A stretch of DNA of 49,206 bases from NCBI RefSeq assembly GCF_002858805.1, contig NZ_PJZI01000037.1, positions 1-49,206 of the forward strand, read 5' to 3'. Within the stretch, counting starts at the first letter, position 1, and each line of letters opens with the position of its first letter. Positions 38,807 through 49,206 of the stretch are shown here, in pieces. The stretch comes from Chimaeribacter arupi. Its GTDB lineage: Bacteria; Pseudomonadota; Gammaproteobacteria; Enterobacterales; Enterobacteriaceae. The position numbers and the translations under genes were made by a program. The notes beneath the pieces were generated by a model. It was not told the DNA's origin. It searched no databases and was given only the letters and a program-made list of their open reading frames with translations.

Positions 38807-39998
38807 AACGGCTGACAATCTCGTCTAGTAACTGTTGGCCAAGGAGGGTTTTATCAGCGTGCGGCAAACGCACATCCCCTTGCTGCCAAAAAAGGTGCAA
38901 AGCATTGGTATCGCTGTTGAAACCATGCCCGGCCAGTGAAATATCGTTAGCGCAAATCAGGTCGAGATGTTTGCGTATCAATTTTTGTCGCGCGTATTCT
39001 TCCACATTCTGGGTTTCGGCGGCAAATCCCACGACAAACGGGCGATGGGTCGCCATCGCCGCGACACCGGCCACAATGTCCGGATTTTTGACCATTTTCA
39101 ACGTGATTTCATCGCCTTGCTTTTTGATTTTCTCCGGGGCGATCTGGGCGGCGCGGTAGTCCGCCACGGCGGCACAGCCGATAAAGATCTGCTGCCCGGC
39201 GGCCCGCTTCATCACTTCGTGTTCCATCTCCAGCGCGCTGGTGACGTCAATACGCGTCACACCGGCGGGCGTCGGCAGCGACACCGGCCCGGCGACCAGC
39301 GTGACCTGTGCGCCACGTGCGGCCGCCGCCTGGGCAATGGCGAACCCCATCTTGCCGGAGCTGTGGTTGCTGATGAAGCGCACCGGGTCCAGCGCTTCGC
39401 GCGTCGGGCCGGCGGTGAGCATAATCTTCAGGTGTTGCAGATCCTTTACGGGCGAAAAGTGTTGTACTGCACGCTCGACGATCTCCAGGGGATCCAGCAT
39501 CCGGCCGGGGCCGACATCCCCACAGGCCTGGCTGCCGCTGTCCGGCCCCCACAGCAGGACGCCGCGCTGGGCCAGTGTCGCCAGGTTGGCCTGAGTCGCG
39601 GGTGCCCGGTACATCTGCTGGTTCATGGCCGGCACGGCGGCGACCGGGGCAGCGGTCGCCAGGCAGACGGTGGTCAGCAGATCGTTCGCCATACCGGCGG
39701 TAACACGCGCCAGCAGATCGGCGGTCGCCGGGGCCATGATCACCAGATCAGCCCATTTCCCCAGCTCAATGTGCCCCATCGCGGCCTCAGCGGCCGGGTC
39801 CAGCAGGTCATCTGACACCGGGTAGCCGGAGACGGCCTGCAGGCTTAACGGGGTAATAAAGGCCTTGGCGGCGCTGGTCAGCACCACGCGCACTTCTGCG
39901 CCGCGATCCCGCAACCGGCGCACCAGCTCCGGGGATTTATAGGCCGCGATACCGCCGCTGACGCCAAGCACAATATGTTTACCGGTAAGTCCCGCCAT
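38775..39998 (-). CDS. coaBC: CoaBC, phosphopantothenoylcysteine synthetase/decarboxylase
   Basis: The product is 407 aa from the ATG at 39998 ([21 protein letters not shown]), matching E. coli Dfp (406 aa). The N-terminal flavoprotein decarboxylase has GGIAAYK, the active-site ..[17 protein letters not shown] and PAMNQQMY. The C-terminal synthetase has ITAGPTRE-like [23 protein letters not shown] and the AAVADYR loop with the KIKK motif. It runs two steps of CoA synthesis; coaD nearby does the next. An ATG at 40022 is a possible longer start. It is divergent from radC. Confidence 0.97.
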   Translation of the reverse strand: MAGLTGKHIVLGVSGGIAAYKSPELVRRLRDRGAEVRVVLTSAAKAFITPLSLQAVSGYPVSDDLLDPAAEAAMGHIELGKWADLVIMAPATADLLARVTAGMANDLLTTVCLATAAPVAAVPAMNQQMYRAPATQANLATLAQRGVLLWGPDSGSQACGDVGPGRMLDPLEIVERAVQHFSPVKDLQHLKIMLTAGPTREALDPVRFISNHSSGKMGFAIAQAAAARGAQVTLVAGPVSLPTPAGVTRIDVTSALEMEHEVMKRAAGQQIFIGCAAVADYRAAQIAPEKIKKQGDEITLKMVKNPDIVAGVAAMATHRPFVVGFAAETQNVEEYARQKLIRKHLDLICANDISLAGHGFNSDTNALHLFWQQGDVRLPHADKTLLGQQLLDEIVSRYDEKNRRKDS

Positions 39999-40190
39999 TA
40001 TGGTTGTCCACTTTTCAGCCATTAATGCGCGCATTTTAGCATAACCCTCCGGCAGAACCGCTACTGCGTCCGGCTTGTGGGCGGGAAAGATCAAGACTGG
40101 AAAGCGTCTCGCAACGTCAGCCGCCGGGTGTCGCGTCCCGGTGGGCAATCGTTATGATATAAGGCCTTGAGCAGGGGTGAGGAAAAGGCG

Positions 40191-40856
40191 ATGGCCTGGA
40201 ATGAGGGCATGGCACCACGGGAAAAGCTGATGAAGTTCGGCGCGGGCCATTTAACGGATGAGGAGTTGCTGGTGATTTTTTTACGCACCGGTTACCCCGG
40301 TATGCACGTTACACAACTGGCCCGGCAGTTAATGGCGGAATTCGGTTCCCTCCATGCGTTGATGACGGCCGATTACGCGACGCTGGCCGCGTGCGACGGC
40401 ATCGGTGAGGCGAAATATGCACAGATAAGCGCCGTCTCTGAACTGGCACGGCGCAGCGTTATCCGCCATCTGGCCTGCGGCGATGCCCTGCGTTCGCCGG
40501 AAGTGGTGACGCGTTATATTCAGGGGATATTAGCGCGGCGGGAGAGGGAGATTTTCCTTGTGCTGTTTCTGGACAATCAACACCGGCTGATTCGCCATGA
40601 AGAGATGTTTGCTGGTACTATTGATTGCGTCGAGATCCATCCGCGGGAAATTGTCCGGGAAGCAATGAAGGCTAATGCAGCCGCATTAATTCTCGCGCAT
40701 AATCACCCGTCGGGTAAGGCTGAACCCAGCCAGGCCGACAGAATAATAACCGAACAGGTGATAAAAGCCTGCCAGTTACTGGATATCCGCGTGCTGGACC
40801 ACCTGGTGATTGGTAATGGTGAATCGGTCTCTTTCGCCGCGCGCGGCTGGATTTGA
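40191..40856 (+). CDS. radC: RadC/YicR, MPN (JAB) domain protein
   Basis: The product is 221 aa from the ATG at 40191, with GAGGA (40179-40183) in front; a TTG at 40167 is less likely. An N-terminal helix-hairpin-helix region ([15 protein letters not shown]) is followed by an MPN+ domain with the JAMM metal site [17 protein letters not shown]. It matches E. coli YicR (222 aa). Its once-claimed part in DNA repair is doubtful and the biochemical role is unknown. It lies between coaBC and rpmB as in E. coli. Confidence 0.93.
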   Translation: MAWNEGMAPREKLMKFGAGHLTDEELLVIFLRTGYPGMHVTQLARQLMAEFGSLHALMTADYATLAACDGIGEAKYAQISAVSELARRSVIRHLACGDALRSPEVVTRYIQGILARREREIFLVLFLDNQHRLIRHEEMFAGTIDCVEIHPREIVREAMKANAAALILAHNHPSGKAEPSQADRIITEQVIKACQLLDIRVLDHLVIGNGESVSFAARGWI

Positions 40857-40899
40857 GCCCTTTTTTCGCGATCCTTCGGGATCTTTAGCTGTTCGGGAC

Positions 40900-40928
40900 T
40901 TGAGCACATACGCTTCAGAGCGTATACT
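40900..40928 (+). promoter_or_regulatory. rpmB-rpmG promoter
   Basis: TTGAGC (40900-40905), 17 bp spacer, TATACT (40923-40928) is a good sigma-70 promoter. RNA would start near 40935, giving a leader of about 180 nt before rpmB. Confidence 0.75.
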
Positions 40929-40961
40929 ACGCCACCTTTGAGAATCTTGGGTTTGGCGTTA

Positions 40962-41052
40962 AGAGCCTATCTCAGCAGGTTTCTGACCTGATGACGGTTT
41001 TTACACCTGATGATGACGAGTCTTCTCAGTGAAATTTGCTGAGATGGGCTCT
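40962..41052 (+). promoter_or_regulatory. rpmB leader with long inverted repeat
   Basis: AGAGCCTATCTCAGCA (40962-40977) pairs with TGCTGAGATGGGCTCT (41037-41052): 16 pairs, one of them a G-U pair, enclosing about 59 bases. There is no T run after it. It lies in the transcribed leader of rpmB-rpmG and ends 65 bases before the rpmB start. A control element of the ribosomal protein operon or a stability element is possible. Confidence 0.7.
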
Positions 41053-41096
41053 AAAGCCTGACGAGGCGGCCAAATCCTATACGAAGCTCGAGCTGA

Positions 41097-41354
<258 letters not shown>

Positions 41355-41362
41355 GGAACTGA

Positions 41363-41533
<171 letters not shown>

Positions 41534-41550
41534 TTTTAGTGGATTAATGA

Positions 41551-41576
41551 AAAACCCGGCTTCGGCCGGGTTTTTT
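41551..41576 (+). terminator. rpmG terminator
   Basis: CCCGGC (41555-41560) pairs with GCCGGG (41565-41570) across a TTCG tetraloop, with an A run before and six T after. Confidence 0.95.
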
Positions 41577-41650
41577 GTTTTTATGAAGCCGCCACAGGCA
41601 CCCAGCCTGGCCGGGCGGTGTGTTTACCAGTTCAGTAAACGGGAGCCTCC

Positions 41651-42460
41651 ATGCCTGAATTACCTGAAGTTGAAACCAGCCGCCGCGGCATCGAGCCTTT
41701 TATGGTCGGCCATACCATCCAACACGCCATTGTCCGTAACAGCCGCCTGCGCTGGCCGGTTTCCACTGAGATTATGGCGTTAAGCGACCAGCCGGTGCTC
41801 AGCGTACAGCGCCGGGCCAAATACCTGCTGATTGAGCTGCCGCGTGGCTGGATTATCGTGCACCTGGGGATGTCCGGCAGCCTGCGGATGCTGCGTGAGG
41901 AGCATGATGCGGGCAAACATGACCATGTCGATCTGGTGATGGACAACGGCTACGTGCTGCGTTACACCGACCCACGCCGTTTCGGTGCCTGGCTGTGGTG
42001 TGAAGACCTGACCACCAGCAATGTGCTGGCCCACCTGGGGCCGGAGCCGCTGGATGATGAGTTCTCGGCTGAGTACCTGTTTGAAAAGGCACGCAATAAG
42101 CGCACGCTGGTCAAACCCTGGCTGATGGACAACAAACTGGTGGTGGGTGTCGGGAATATCTATGCCAGCGAATCGTTGTTTATGGCCGGAATTGCGCCGG
42201 ACCGGGCGGCCGGCTCCCTGTCGCAGAGTGAAGCGGCGTTGCTGGTGACCACTATCAAAGCAGTGCTGCAACGCTCGATTGAGCAGGGCGGGACGACGCT
42301 GCGTGATTTTCTGCAATCAGACGGCAAACCGGGCTATTTCGCCCAGGAGTTGCAGGTCTATGGCCGGGCGGGTGAGCCTTGCCGGGTGTGCGGTTCACTG
42401 ATTGAATCCGCACGGCATGGGCAGCGCAGTACCTTCTTCTGCCCGCGCTGCCAGCAGTAA
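41651..42460 (+). CDS. mutM: MutM (Fpg), formamidopyrimidine-DNA glycosylase
   Basis: The 269-residue protein has the E. coli length. Catalytic Pro2 and Glu3 (MPELPEVE), Lys57, and a C-terminal zinc finger with Cys244, Cys247, Cys264 and Cys267 are all in place. It removes 8-oxoguanine and formamidopyrimidines and cuts the AP site by beta/delta elimination. GGGAGCC sits just before the ATG. Its stop codon is immediately followed by the opposing coaD stop. Confidence 0.99.
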   Translation: MPELPEVETSRRGIEPFMVGHTIQHAIVRNSRLRWPVSTEIMALSDQPVLSVQRRAKYLLIELPRGWIIVHLGMSGSLRMLREEHDAGKHDHVDLVMDNGYVLRYTDPRRFGAWLWCEDLTTSNVLAHLGPEPLDDEFSAEYLFEKARNKRTLVKPWLMDNKLVVGVGNIYASESLFMAGIAPDRAAGSLSQSEAALLVTTIKAVLQRSIEQGGTTLRDFLQSDGKPGYFAQELQVYGRAGEPCRVCGSLIESARHGQRSTFFCPRCQQ

Positions 42461-43718
<1,258 letters not shown>

Positions 43719-43719
<1 letters not shown>

Positions 43720-44996
43720 CAATGGCTCCGGGGCGGCAGGTAAGGCTCCAGCAGATGCAGCAGACGCTGAAGCGCCCCCTGGTTCTGGTGGAGCACCTCA
43801 ACGGCATGGCGGCCATAATAGAGGCGGTAATCTTCATCGGTCAGCAGGGTGGTAATCTCTTTCACCAGCGTTCCGGCATCGTTAACCGTGATCAGGCCAT
43901 CGGCCTCGCTCAGCTTGGTGCAGATGTCTTTGAAATTGAAGGTGTGCGGCCCCATCAGCACCGGAATGGCATGGGCTGCCGCTTCCAGCGGGTTATGGCC
44001 GCCGCGCGGGACGAGGCTGCCGCCGACAAATGCCAGATCGGCAATGCCGTACAGCAACATCAGTTCGCCCATGGTATCGCCGATCACCACCTGGGTGCCG
44101 CTGTTCGGCAATTCGCCGCTGCTGCGCAGGGTATAGCTCATCCCGGCTTTGGCGGTGAGATCTTTGGCCGTGGAGAAGCGTTCAGGGTGGCGCGGCACCA
44201 GGATCAGCAACAGCGTGGGGAATTGAGCGAGCAACTGGCGATGTGCCTGCAACAGCACGCTCTCTTCGCCGTCATGGGTGCTGGTGGCAATCCATACCGG
44301 GCGGTGCGGTGCCCACTGGCGGCGCAGGGATACCGCGCGTACCGCCAGCTCCGGCGTGACGGAAATATCAAACTTCAGGCTGCCGGTCACCGCCAGCTGG
44401 CTGCGTTTCAGCCCCAGCTCGATGAAGCGCTCGCCATCTTCCTGATTCTGCGCGGCAATCAGCGTAATGCGGCGCAGCAGGGTTTTCATAAACCCGCCGA
44501 TTTTGTGGTAGCCGGCGGCGGAACGGGCGGAAAGGCGGGCGTTGGCAATCACCAGCGGGATCTCCCGCTGATGCAGCGCGCTGATCAGGTTAGGCCACAG
44601 CTCGGTTTCCATCACAATCACCAGCTTGGGGCTGACGCTGTTTAAGAAGCGGTTTACCGATCCCGGCAGATCATAGGGCAGGTAAACATGGTGCACATCC
44701 TTGCCGAACGCGGACTGCACCCGCTCGGAACCTGTCGGGGTCATTGTGGTCACAGTAATCGGCAACGAGGGGTAACGGTGGCGCAGGGCGCGAACCAACG
44801 GGATAGCCGCCAGCGTTTCACCGACGGACACCGAATGCAGCATGATGCCGCCGGGTATTACTTTTCCTTCGCAGAAGCCATAGCGCTCTGCCCAGCGTTT
44901 GCGGTAAGCCGGGGATTTGCGACTACGGACCAGTAAGCGAATCCAGATCAGAGGTTGGATGAGGTAGAGTAATACCTGATATAAACGCAGCAACAT
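43719..44996 (-). CDS. waaA: WaaA (KdtA), Kdo transferase
   Basis: The product is 425 aa from the ATG at 44996 ([21 protein letters not shown]), the E. coli length; the open frame upstream is not homologous. An N-terminal membrane anchor is followed by a GT-B fold ([61 protein letters not shown]). It moves two Kdo residues from CMP-Kdo to the lipid A precursor on the inner face of the inner membrane. It is divergent from the GT9 gene at 45119. Confidence 0.98.
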
Positions 44997-45118
44997 TCTA
45001 TCAAATTCATTTATATGGGGTAGCGTGAATAGTATCATACCTGCCGCCGAAAGGCGCTATCTTGCGCAGCCCGGGCGGCTGTCCGGGGCAGGCGACACTT
45101 TTTGCCGTAAAGGATAAA

Positions 45119-46135
45119 ATGAAAAATATACTGATTATCCGCCGGGATAATATTGGTGATCTGGTTTGTACTACACCGTTAATCGAAGGGGTAAAAACCG
45201 CCCATCCGCACGCCAATATCTATTTGCTGATTAATTCCGTCAGCAAAGATGTCGTAAAGAACAATCCCCATGTTGATCATCTTTTTATCTATAAAAAAGC
45301 CAAGCACCGCGATAAAAACCAGTCTGCGCTGAGCGTATATCTGGAACGCGCCGCGATTATCCTGAAATTACGCCGGGTGAAGTTTGACGCGGTAATTCTG
45401 GCCAACCCTTCACCCTGCAAATATAGCCTGCAACTGGCGCGCATGGTGGGGGCGAAAAATATTATCGGGGCCGATCTGGGGCGTAAAGAAATAGCGCGGC
45501 CTTTCGGCAAATCAGACTTTTCCGGCCATCACCAGGTTGAGCGTACCTTCAGTTATTTAAAGGCGATCACCGATACCCCGCTGCCGGTGCCGCCGGTGCG
45601 CGTCTACCCCACGGCGGAGGAGCTCACTGAGGCGGCCCGCCGCCGCGCTGCGCTGTTGCCGCCGGTGCAGAAAATTTATGGGGTGCACATCAGCAGCCGC
45701 AGCCCGAAACGCCGCTGGCCGGTTGAGCGTTATGCGGAGGTGATTGCGCGCATCGTGCAGCAGCCTGATGCCGGTGTGCTGATCTTCTGGTCGCCCCAGG
45801 GCACGCTGTCGCCCGATGACATCGGCGATCAGGCGCGCGCAGAGGCGCTGATGGCGCAATGCGGCTCCGACCGGGTCGCGCTCTACCCGACCGCCTCAGT
45901 GCGGGAAGTGATTGCCGGTTTCAGCCTGTGTAACCCGATTCTGTGCAGTGACGGCGGGCAGATGCATCTGGCCTCCGCACTCGGGAAAAACACCGTGGTG
46001 TTTTTCGGTGACACGGATAAAGCCGCCTGGCACCCGTGGTCAGGGGAGTACCATATTCTCCAGACGGCGTCCGGTGAATGTCAGGATGTCAGCGTGGATG
46101 AAGCATGGCAGGCGCTGGAAAACAGCGCCCGGTAA
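45119..46135 (+). CDS. Glycosyltransferase family 9 (heptosyltransferase-like)
   Basis: The product is 338 aa from the ATG at 45119, with AAGGA at 45110-45114. NILIIRRDNIGDLVCTTPLIEGVK is the GT9 N-terminus and LCSDGGQMHLASALGKNTVVFFG the nucleotide-sugar end. It belongs with the LPS heptosyltransferases but is not WaaC, WaaF or WaaQ by eye. It sits alone on the plus strand between waaA and the wabH-like gene. Its first 440 bases are clearly AT-richer than the rest, which suggests mosaic origin. The acceptor is unknown. Confidence 0.85.
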   Translation: MKNILIIRRDNIGDLVCTTPLIEGVKTAHPHANIYLLINSVSKDVVKNNPHVDHLFIYKKAKHRDKNQSALSVYLERAAIILKLRRVKFDAVILANPSPCKYSLQLARMVGAKNIIGADLGRKEIARPFGKSDFSGHHQVERTFSYLKAITDTPLPVPPVRVYPTAEELTEAARRRAALLPPVQKIYGVHISSRSPKRRWPVERYAEVIARIVQQPDAGVLIFWSPQGTLSPDDIGDQARAEALMAQCGSDRVALYPTASVREVIAGFSLCNPILCSDGGQMHLASALGKNTVVFFGDTDKAAWHPWSGEYHILQTASGECQDVSVDEAWQALENSAR

Positions 46136-46138
46136 ACA

Positions 46139-46163
46139 CACCGGCAGGGGCGGCCTGCCGGTG
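46139..46163. terminator. Hairpin between converging GT9 and wabH-like genes
   Basis: CACCGGCAGG (46139-46148) pairs with CCTGCCGGTG (46154-46163), a perfect ten-base stem with a five-base loop. There is no T run on either side, so it is only a possible terminator for either transcript. Confidence 0.5.
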
Positions 46164-46185
46164 ATGATGGCGCAGGGCTGGCGCG

Positions 46186-47286
46186 TCAGTTGCGGTAAAG
46201 CGCCAGATAACGGCGGCAAATCGCCTGGATGCTGTATTTTTGCAGCGCCGCTTCCCGAATCGGCAGGGGCTGCGTAAACCCTTCACGGATTTTTTCCGCC
46301 AGCGATTCCGCGGTCAGCGCTGACAGGCCGCGGCCCATGCCGGTACTTTCCAGAATCTCATGCGGGCCGCCGGGGCAATCGGTGCTCACAACCGGCGTGC
46401 CGCAGATCAGCGCTTCTACCAGGACGTTACCGAATCCTTCATTGTCCGAGCTGAGCACCAGCAGCGAGGCGTGTTTAATCAGTGGGAACGGGTTCGCCTG
46501 GAAGCCCATAAAAATCACCCGGTCAGCGATGCCGAGCTGGTTCGCCAGATTTTTGATGGCGGCCGTGCGGGCGTCGCTGCCGGTGCCTGCCAGCAACAGC
46601 GGGGCGGTGATGCCGGAAAGGGCATAAGCGTTCAGCAACCGGTCATGGCGCTTCTGCTCATGGAAACGCCCGACATGAATCAGGTACGGCTTACCGGCCC
46701 ATTCACAGGGTTGTGCAGCGAGCTGCCGGATGGCGTCAATATCAAACGGGTTGTTGATCACTTCGCTGGCGTTCGGTTTCACGCCCAGCCCGGTAACCAA
46801 ATCCTCGGCTACCGCCTGCGACACCGAAATCATGTTTTGATGCTGATAGACCTGCGCCATTTTCCGTTTTTTCAGCCAGCGATCCAGCCCGGTACGGTGG
46901 CCGAGATAGGTGCGGGAGAGCACGCCATGCACGCAGAACCAGAGGCGGTCGCTGCCCAGCACCCGGCTGCGGCGCACAATGCGGTCGGTTTTGTGCAGGT
47001 TGGAGATCGCCAGGTCAAAGCGGCCGTGCGCGTTTTCCAGCTGGCGGAGAACCTTGTCCAGCGCGGCGGCGCGGCGCGGCAATTCGGTCATTTTGCGCCA
47101 CGGTGCGCGGCTGGTGTCCGCAATTACCTGATAGTGAATCCCGGCCGGGATCGGGTATGCGCAGACATCCTGCAAGGAGAGCAGCGTTATCTGGTGGCCC
47201 ATCTTCTGCATCCCTTCGCACAGCGTCAGCACCACTTTTTCGGCACCGCCACCGCCCAGGCCATCGATCATCATTACTATGCGCAT
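46186..47286 (-). CDS. wabH: WabH-like LPS core glycosyltransferase (GT4)
   Basis: The 366-residue GT-B enzyme has an N-terminus MMIDGLGGGGAEKVVLTLCEGM, mid-part YLIHVGRFHEQKRHDRLL, and the family 4 EX7E region SSDNEGFGNVLVEALICGTPVVSTDCPGGPHEI. By remembered sequence and by its place after waaQ and a wabG-like gene it resembles Klebsiella/Serratia WabH, which adds GlcNAc to the outer-core galacturonic acid. It starts one base after the wabG-like stop. Confidence 0.8.
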   Translation of the reverse strand: MRIVMMIDGLGGGGAEKVVLTLCEGMQKMGHQITLLSLQDVCAYPIPAGIHYQVIADTSRAPWRKMTELPRRAAALDKVLRQLENAHGRFDLAISNLHKTDRIVRRSRVLGSDRLWFCVHGVLSRTYLGHRTGLDRWLKKRKMAQVYQHQNMISVSQAVAEDLVTGLGVKPNASEVINNPFDIDAIRQLAAQPCEWAGKPYLIHVGRFHEQKRHDRLLNAYALSGITAPLLLAGTGSDARTAAIKNLANQLGIADRVIFMGFQANPFPLIKHASLLVLSSDNEGFGNVLVEALICGTPVVSTDCPGGPHEILESTGMGRGLSALTAESLAEKIREGFTQPLPIREAALQKYSIQAICRRYLALYRN

Positions 47287-47287
47287 A

Positions 47288-48415
47288 TCAGTCCAGAAGC
47301 CTCGAATAGAGTGAAATCAGCTGCGCCGACAGGGCTGCAGGCGTGGCAGGCAGAATGCGTTGCCGGGCGGCTTCGCCCATTGCCGAGCCGGGCGCGCAGG
47401 CCGGCAGGGCGCGGATCGCCTCCACCAGCGCTGCCACATCCAGCGCATCACAGACAAACCCATTTTCACCCTGGCGGATAAACTCCGCGCCGCCGCAGGT
47501 GTTGCTGGTGATCACCGGCAGGCCGCAGGCCATCGCCTCAAGGATGACGTTGGGGAACGGGTCATAAAGCGTCGGCAGCAGCAGGGCGTCCGCCGCCTGA
47601 TAGAACGGCAACGTCTGTTTCTGTACGCCCATAAAGCGCAGGCGGTTCAGGCACCCCAGCGACTGCGCCAGCGCGCGGTAGCGTTTTTCGTCTTTGTCTT
47701 TACCGACCACAATCAGGTAGCTGTCGGTGGCGGCCAGCGCCTGAATGGCGGCGGCCAGCCCTTTGCGCTCAAAACCGGAGCCGACAAAGATCAAACAATG
47801 TGCAGTGGGCGGCAGGGAGAGTTGCTGACGCAACGCCTGGCGCGCCGCTTCCTCCGCCGGGACAAATTTCTCGCTGTCGATGGCATTGTAAATCACCGAA
47901 ATTTTCTCCGGTGCCACGCCGAAATCCGCCACAATCTCGCGCTTGATCATCTCGGCATTACAGATAACGGCTTTGAGTTCCGGCGCGGCATACATCGCCC
48001 GCTCGGCGCACATCACATAGCGGTGGTAGCGGTCAGAAAACAGCAGCTTACGCCGCCACACCGGCAGCAGCCGTGCACGCTGCAACAGCCAGCGGCGGTG
48101 CACGCCGTCCCCGGCGCGGTAGATATCACAGCCGGCAATGCGTTCATGGCTCTGCACCAGATCAAATTTCTCCCGCTGCCACAGGGCGCGGGCCGCTTCC
48201 GCAAAGCCGCGCTCACGGCTGATGCGGCCCCATTTCACCGGGTTGCACAAGTGAAGGTGCCAGTTGGGCCGGGTTTCGCCCTGCCATTCACGGGTGATCA
48301 CGTTCAAATCCAGGTTCTGGTTATCCAGCGCATCCAGTGCGCGGGCGACAAAACGTTCTGCACCGCCATCCGGGCGGTATTTCTGGCGCACAATCGCCAA
48401 ACGGAAAGGTGTCAT
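47288..48415 (-). CDS. wabG: WabG-like (WaaG family) LPS core glycosyltransferase (GT4)
   Basis: The 375-residue GT-B enzyme has FRLAIVRQKYRPDGGAERFV, RAGDGVHRRWLLQRARLLP, VIYNAIDSEKF, FVGSGFERKGL and LLPTLYDPFPNVILEAMACGLPVITS. It closely resembles WabG, which in Klebsiella adds galacturonic acid to heptose II, and is a relative of E. coli WaaG (glucosyltransferase I). The donor sugar cannot be read from sequence alone. Its ATG overlaps the waaQ stop (ATGA). Confidence 0.87.
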   Translation of the reverse strand: MTPFRLAIVRQKYRPDGGAERFVARALDALDNQNLDLNVITREWQGETRPNWHLHLCNPVKWGRISRERGFAEAARALWQREKFDLVQSHERIAGCDIYRAGDGVHRRWLLQRARLLPVWRRKLLFSDRYHRYVMCAERAMYAAPELKAVICNAEMIKREIVADFGVAPEKISVIYNAIDSEKFVPAEEAARQALRQQLSLPPTAHCLIFVGSGFERKGLAAAIQALAATDSYLIVVGKDKDEKRYRALAQSLGCLNRLRFMGVQKQTLPFYQAADALLLPTLYDPFPNVILEAMACGLPVITSNTCGGAEFIRQGENGFVCDALDVAALVEAIRALPACAPGSAMGEAARQRILPATPAALSAQLISLYSRLLD

Positions 48416-49206
48416 AACAGGAGTTCCCGCGCGGCATTAATCACCGCGTCTGTCGGAATAAGGTTCAGGTAGCGCTGGTCAGTGCGGGTATCGATCGCAT
48501 CCGGGTCCGGCAGGATGCCGTAATCCCCGGCCCAGATGACCCGGCCGTTAACCTGCCAGGGCCGCCAGAAGGTCAGTTTTGAGGGGCCGAACAGCGCCAG
48601 GCACGGCGTCCCGAGCGCGGCAGCCATATGCATCGGCACCGAGTCCACGCCGATAAATAGCTGCGCCCCATCAATCAGCGCCGCCAGCTGGCGCAGCGTC
48701 AATTGCCCGGCCAGCGACACCAGCCCAGGCTGCGGGCAGAGCGCCTGGATCTGCGCAACCATCTTCAGCTCTTTGGCATCCGGCCCCGAGGTGAGCACAA
48801 TGCGGTGGCCGTCAGCCAGCAGGGCGCGCAGCGTCTCAGCCATCTTCTCTTCGCTCCAGCATTTGAAGAACCAGCGCGACGTCGGCTGCACCACAATATA
48901 GGGGACGGCAACCTGTTGCGCGGCCAGCAGCGTTGTCACGGCTGCCCGGTCATCCGCGGTGTAACTCATGGTGACGTGCTGATCCAAAGGCGTCAGCCCC
49001 AGCGGCGCGAGGATCGAGAGATTCTGCTCCACTGTGTGCAGGCGGTTATGGCCGTCGGTCGGCGCAAGCTGCGTATGGCAGGCGCGCCACAGCGGGTGGC
49101 GGCGTTTCGGGAAATCAAAGCCGATGCGGACCGGTGCGCCGCTCAGGCGGGTGATCACGGCGCTGCGCCACTGATCCGCCAGGTTGACCACCAGATCATA
49201 CCGGCG
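48412..49206 (-). CDS. waaQ: WaaQ, LPS heptosyltransferase III (5' end outside window)
   Basis: The frame is open to the window edge. The 265 visible codons start RRYDLVVNLADQWRSAV and end INAARELLL. The GT9 C-terminal region FIGVDSVPMHMAAALGTPCLALFGPS is present, and the RRYDLVVNLADQWRS part is characteristic of WaaQ. About 80-90 N-terminal residues are missing. It adds the branch heptose III to heptose II. It is the upstream member of the leftward waaQ-wabG-wabH run, with the next start overlapping by four bases. Confidence 0.9.
   Translation of the reverse strand, partial: RRYDLVVNLADQWRSAVITRLSGAPVRIGFDFPKRRHPLWRACHTQLAPTDGHNRLHTVEQNLSILAPLGLTPLDQHVTMSYTADDRAAVTTLLAAQQVAVPYIVVQPTSRWFFKCWSEEKMAETLRALLADGHRIVLTSGPDAKELKMVAQIQALCPQPGLVSLAGQLTLRQLAALIDGAQLFIGVDSVPMHMAAALGTPCLALFGPSKLTFWRPWQVNGRVIWAGDYGILPDPDAIDTRTDQRYLNLIPTDAVINAARELLL

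Noticed and set aside
40868-40890. Possible radC terminator (GATCC TTCG GGATC)
   Set aside because: The stem is only five pairs and is followed by TTTA, so it is too weak to call as an intrinsic terminator.
47360-48472. 370-codon plus-strand ORF opposite the wabG-like gene
   Set aside because: It is an antisense shadow of a well-supported glycosyltransferase gene.

Overview
The window is a stretch of enterobacterial chromosome, about 49 kb, with a GC content near the mid-50s by eye. It starts in the 3' end of a 5S rRNA gene and ends inside a lipopolysaccharide (LPS) core heptosyltransferase gene. Gene content and order largely follow the E. coli mobB-to-glnA-to-bipA and gltS-to-rfa regions. 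The LPS genes (waaE, and genes resembling wabG and wabH) are of the Serratia/Klebsiella type, and yihF, yihG and yicG are absent from their E. coli positions. A Serratia-like member of the Enterobacterales is the best guess; genus and species cannot be fixed from this sequence.

Layout. 1-112: 5S rRNA 3' end and its terminator. 229-1325: mobB and mobA (molybdenum cofactor), reading left. 1471-3425: yihD-srkA-dsbA, reading right (periplasmic disulfide and stress). 3426-3996: a long non-coding polA upstream region with DnaA boxes and clustered GATC sites. 3997-7048: polA and the sRNA Spot 42. 7163-9216: engB, a CsrC-type sRNA, yihI and a 58-codon ORF. 9222-15009: hemN, a yshB homologue, and the nitrogen operon glnA-glnL-glnG with a readable sigma-54/NtrC/CRP control region and a structured glnA 3' UTR. 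15418-20409: typA, yihX, yihY, dtd, fabY. 20485-25243: yicH, xanP, gltS. 25228-31086: gmk, rpoZ, spoT, trmH and recG, all reading left as the stringent-response and recombination cluster. 31365-35003: ligB and two unrelated SDR genes, the most accessory-looking part. 35079-39998: yicC, rph-pyrE, slmA, dut, coaBC. 40191-42940: radC, rpmB-rpmG, mutM, coaD. 42937-49206: the LPS inner-core block (waaE, waaA, a GT9 transferase, wabH-like, wabG-like, waaQ).

How it works together. Most genes are housekeeping: replication and repair (polA, recG, ligB, radC, mutM, dut), nucleotide and cofactor synthesis (pyrE, gmk, coaBC, coaD, hemN, mobAB), translation and ribosome biogenesis (engB and yihI, typA, rpmB, rpmG, dtd, trmH), and global regulation (spoT, rpoZ, glnLG, Spot 42, CsrC). 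The LPS block builds the heptose/Kdo inner core.

I did not find a convincing new multi-gene system. The parts most worth a second look are non-coding: the oriC-like polA upstream region, the glnA 3' UTR (GlnZ-like candidate), a long inverted repeat in the rpmB leader, the divergent CsrC, a perfect PurR-type palindrome before xanP, and two very small genes. All identifications come from reading the sequence and from remembered family sequences; no search was run.
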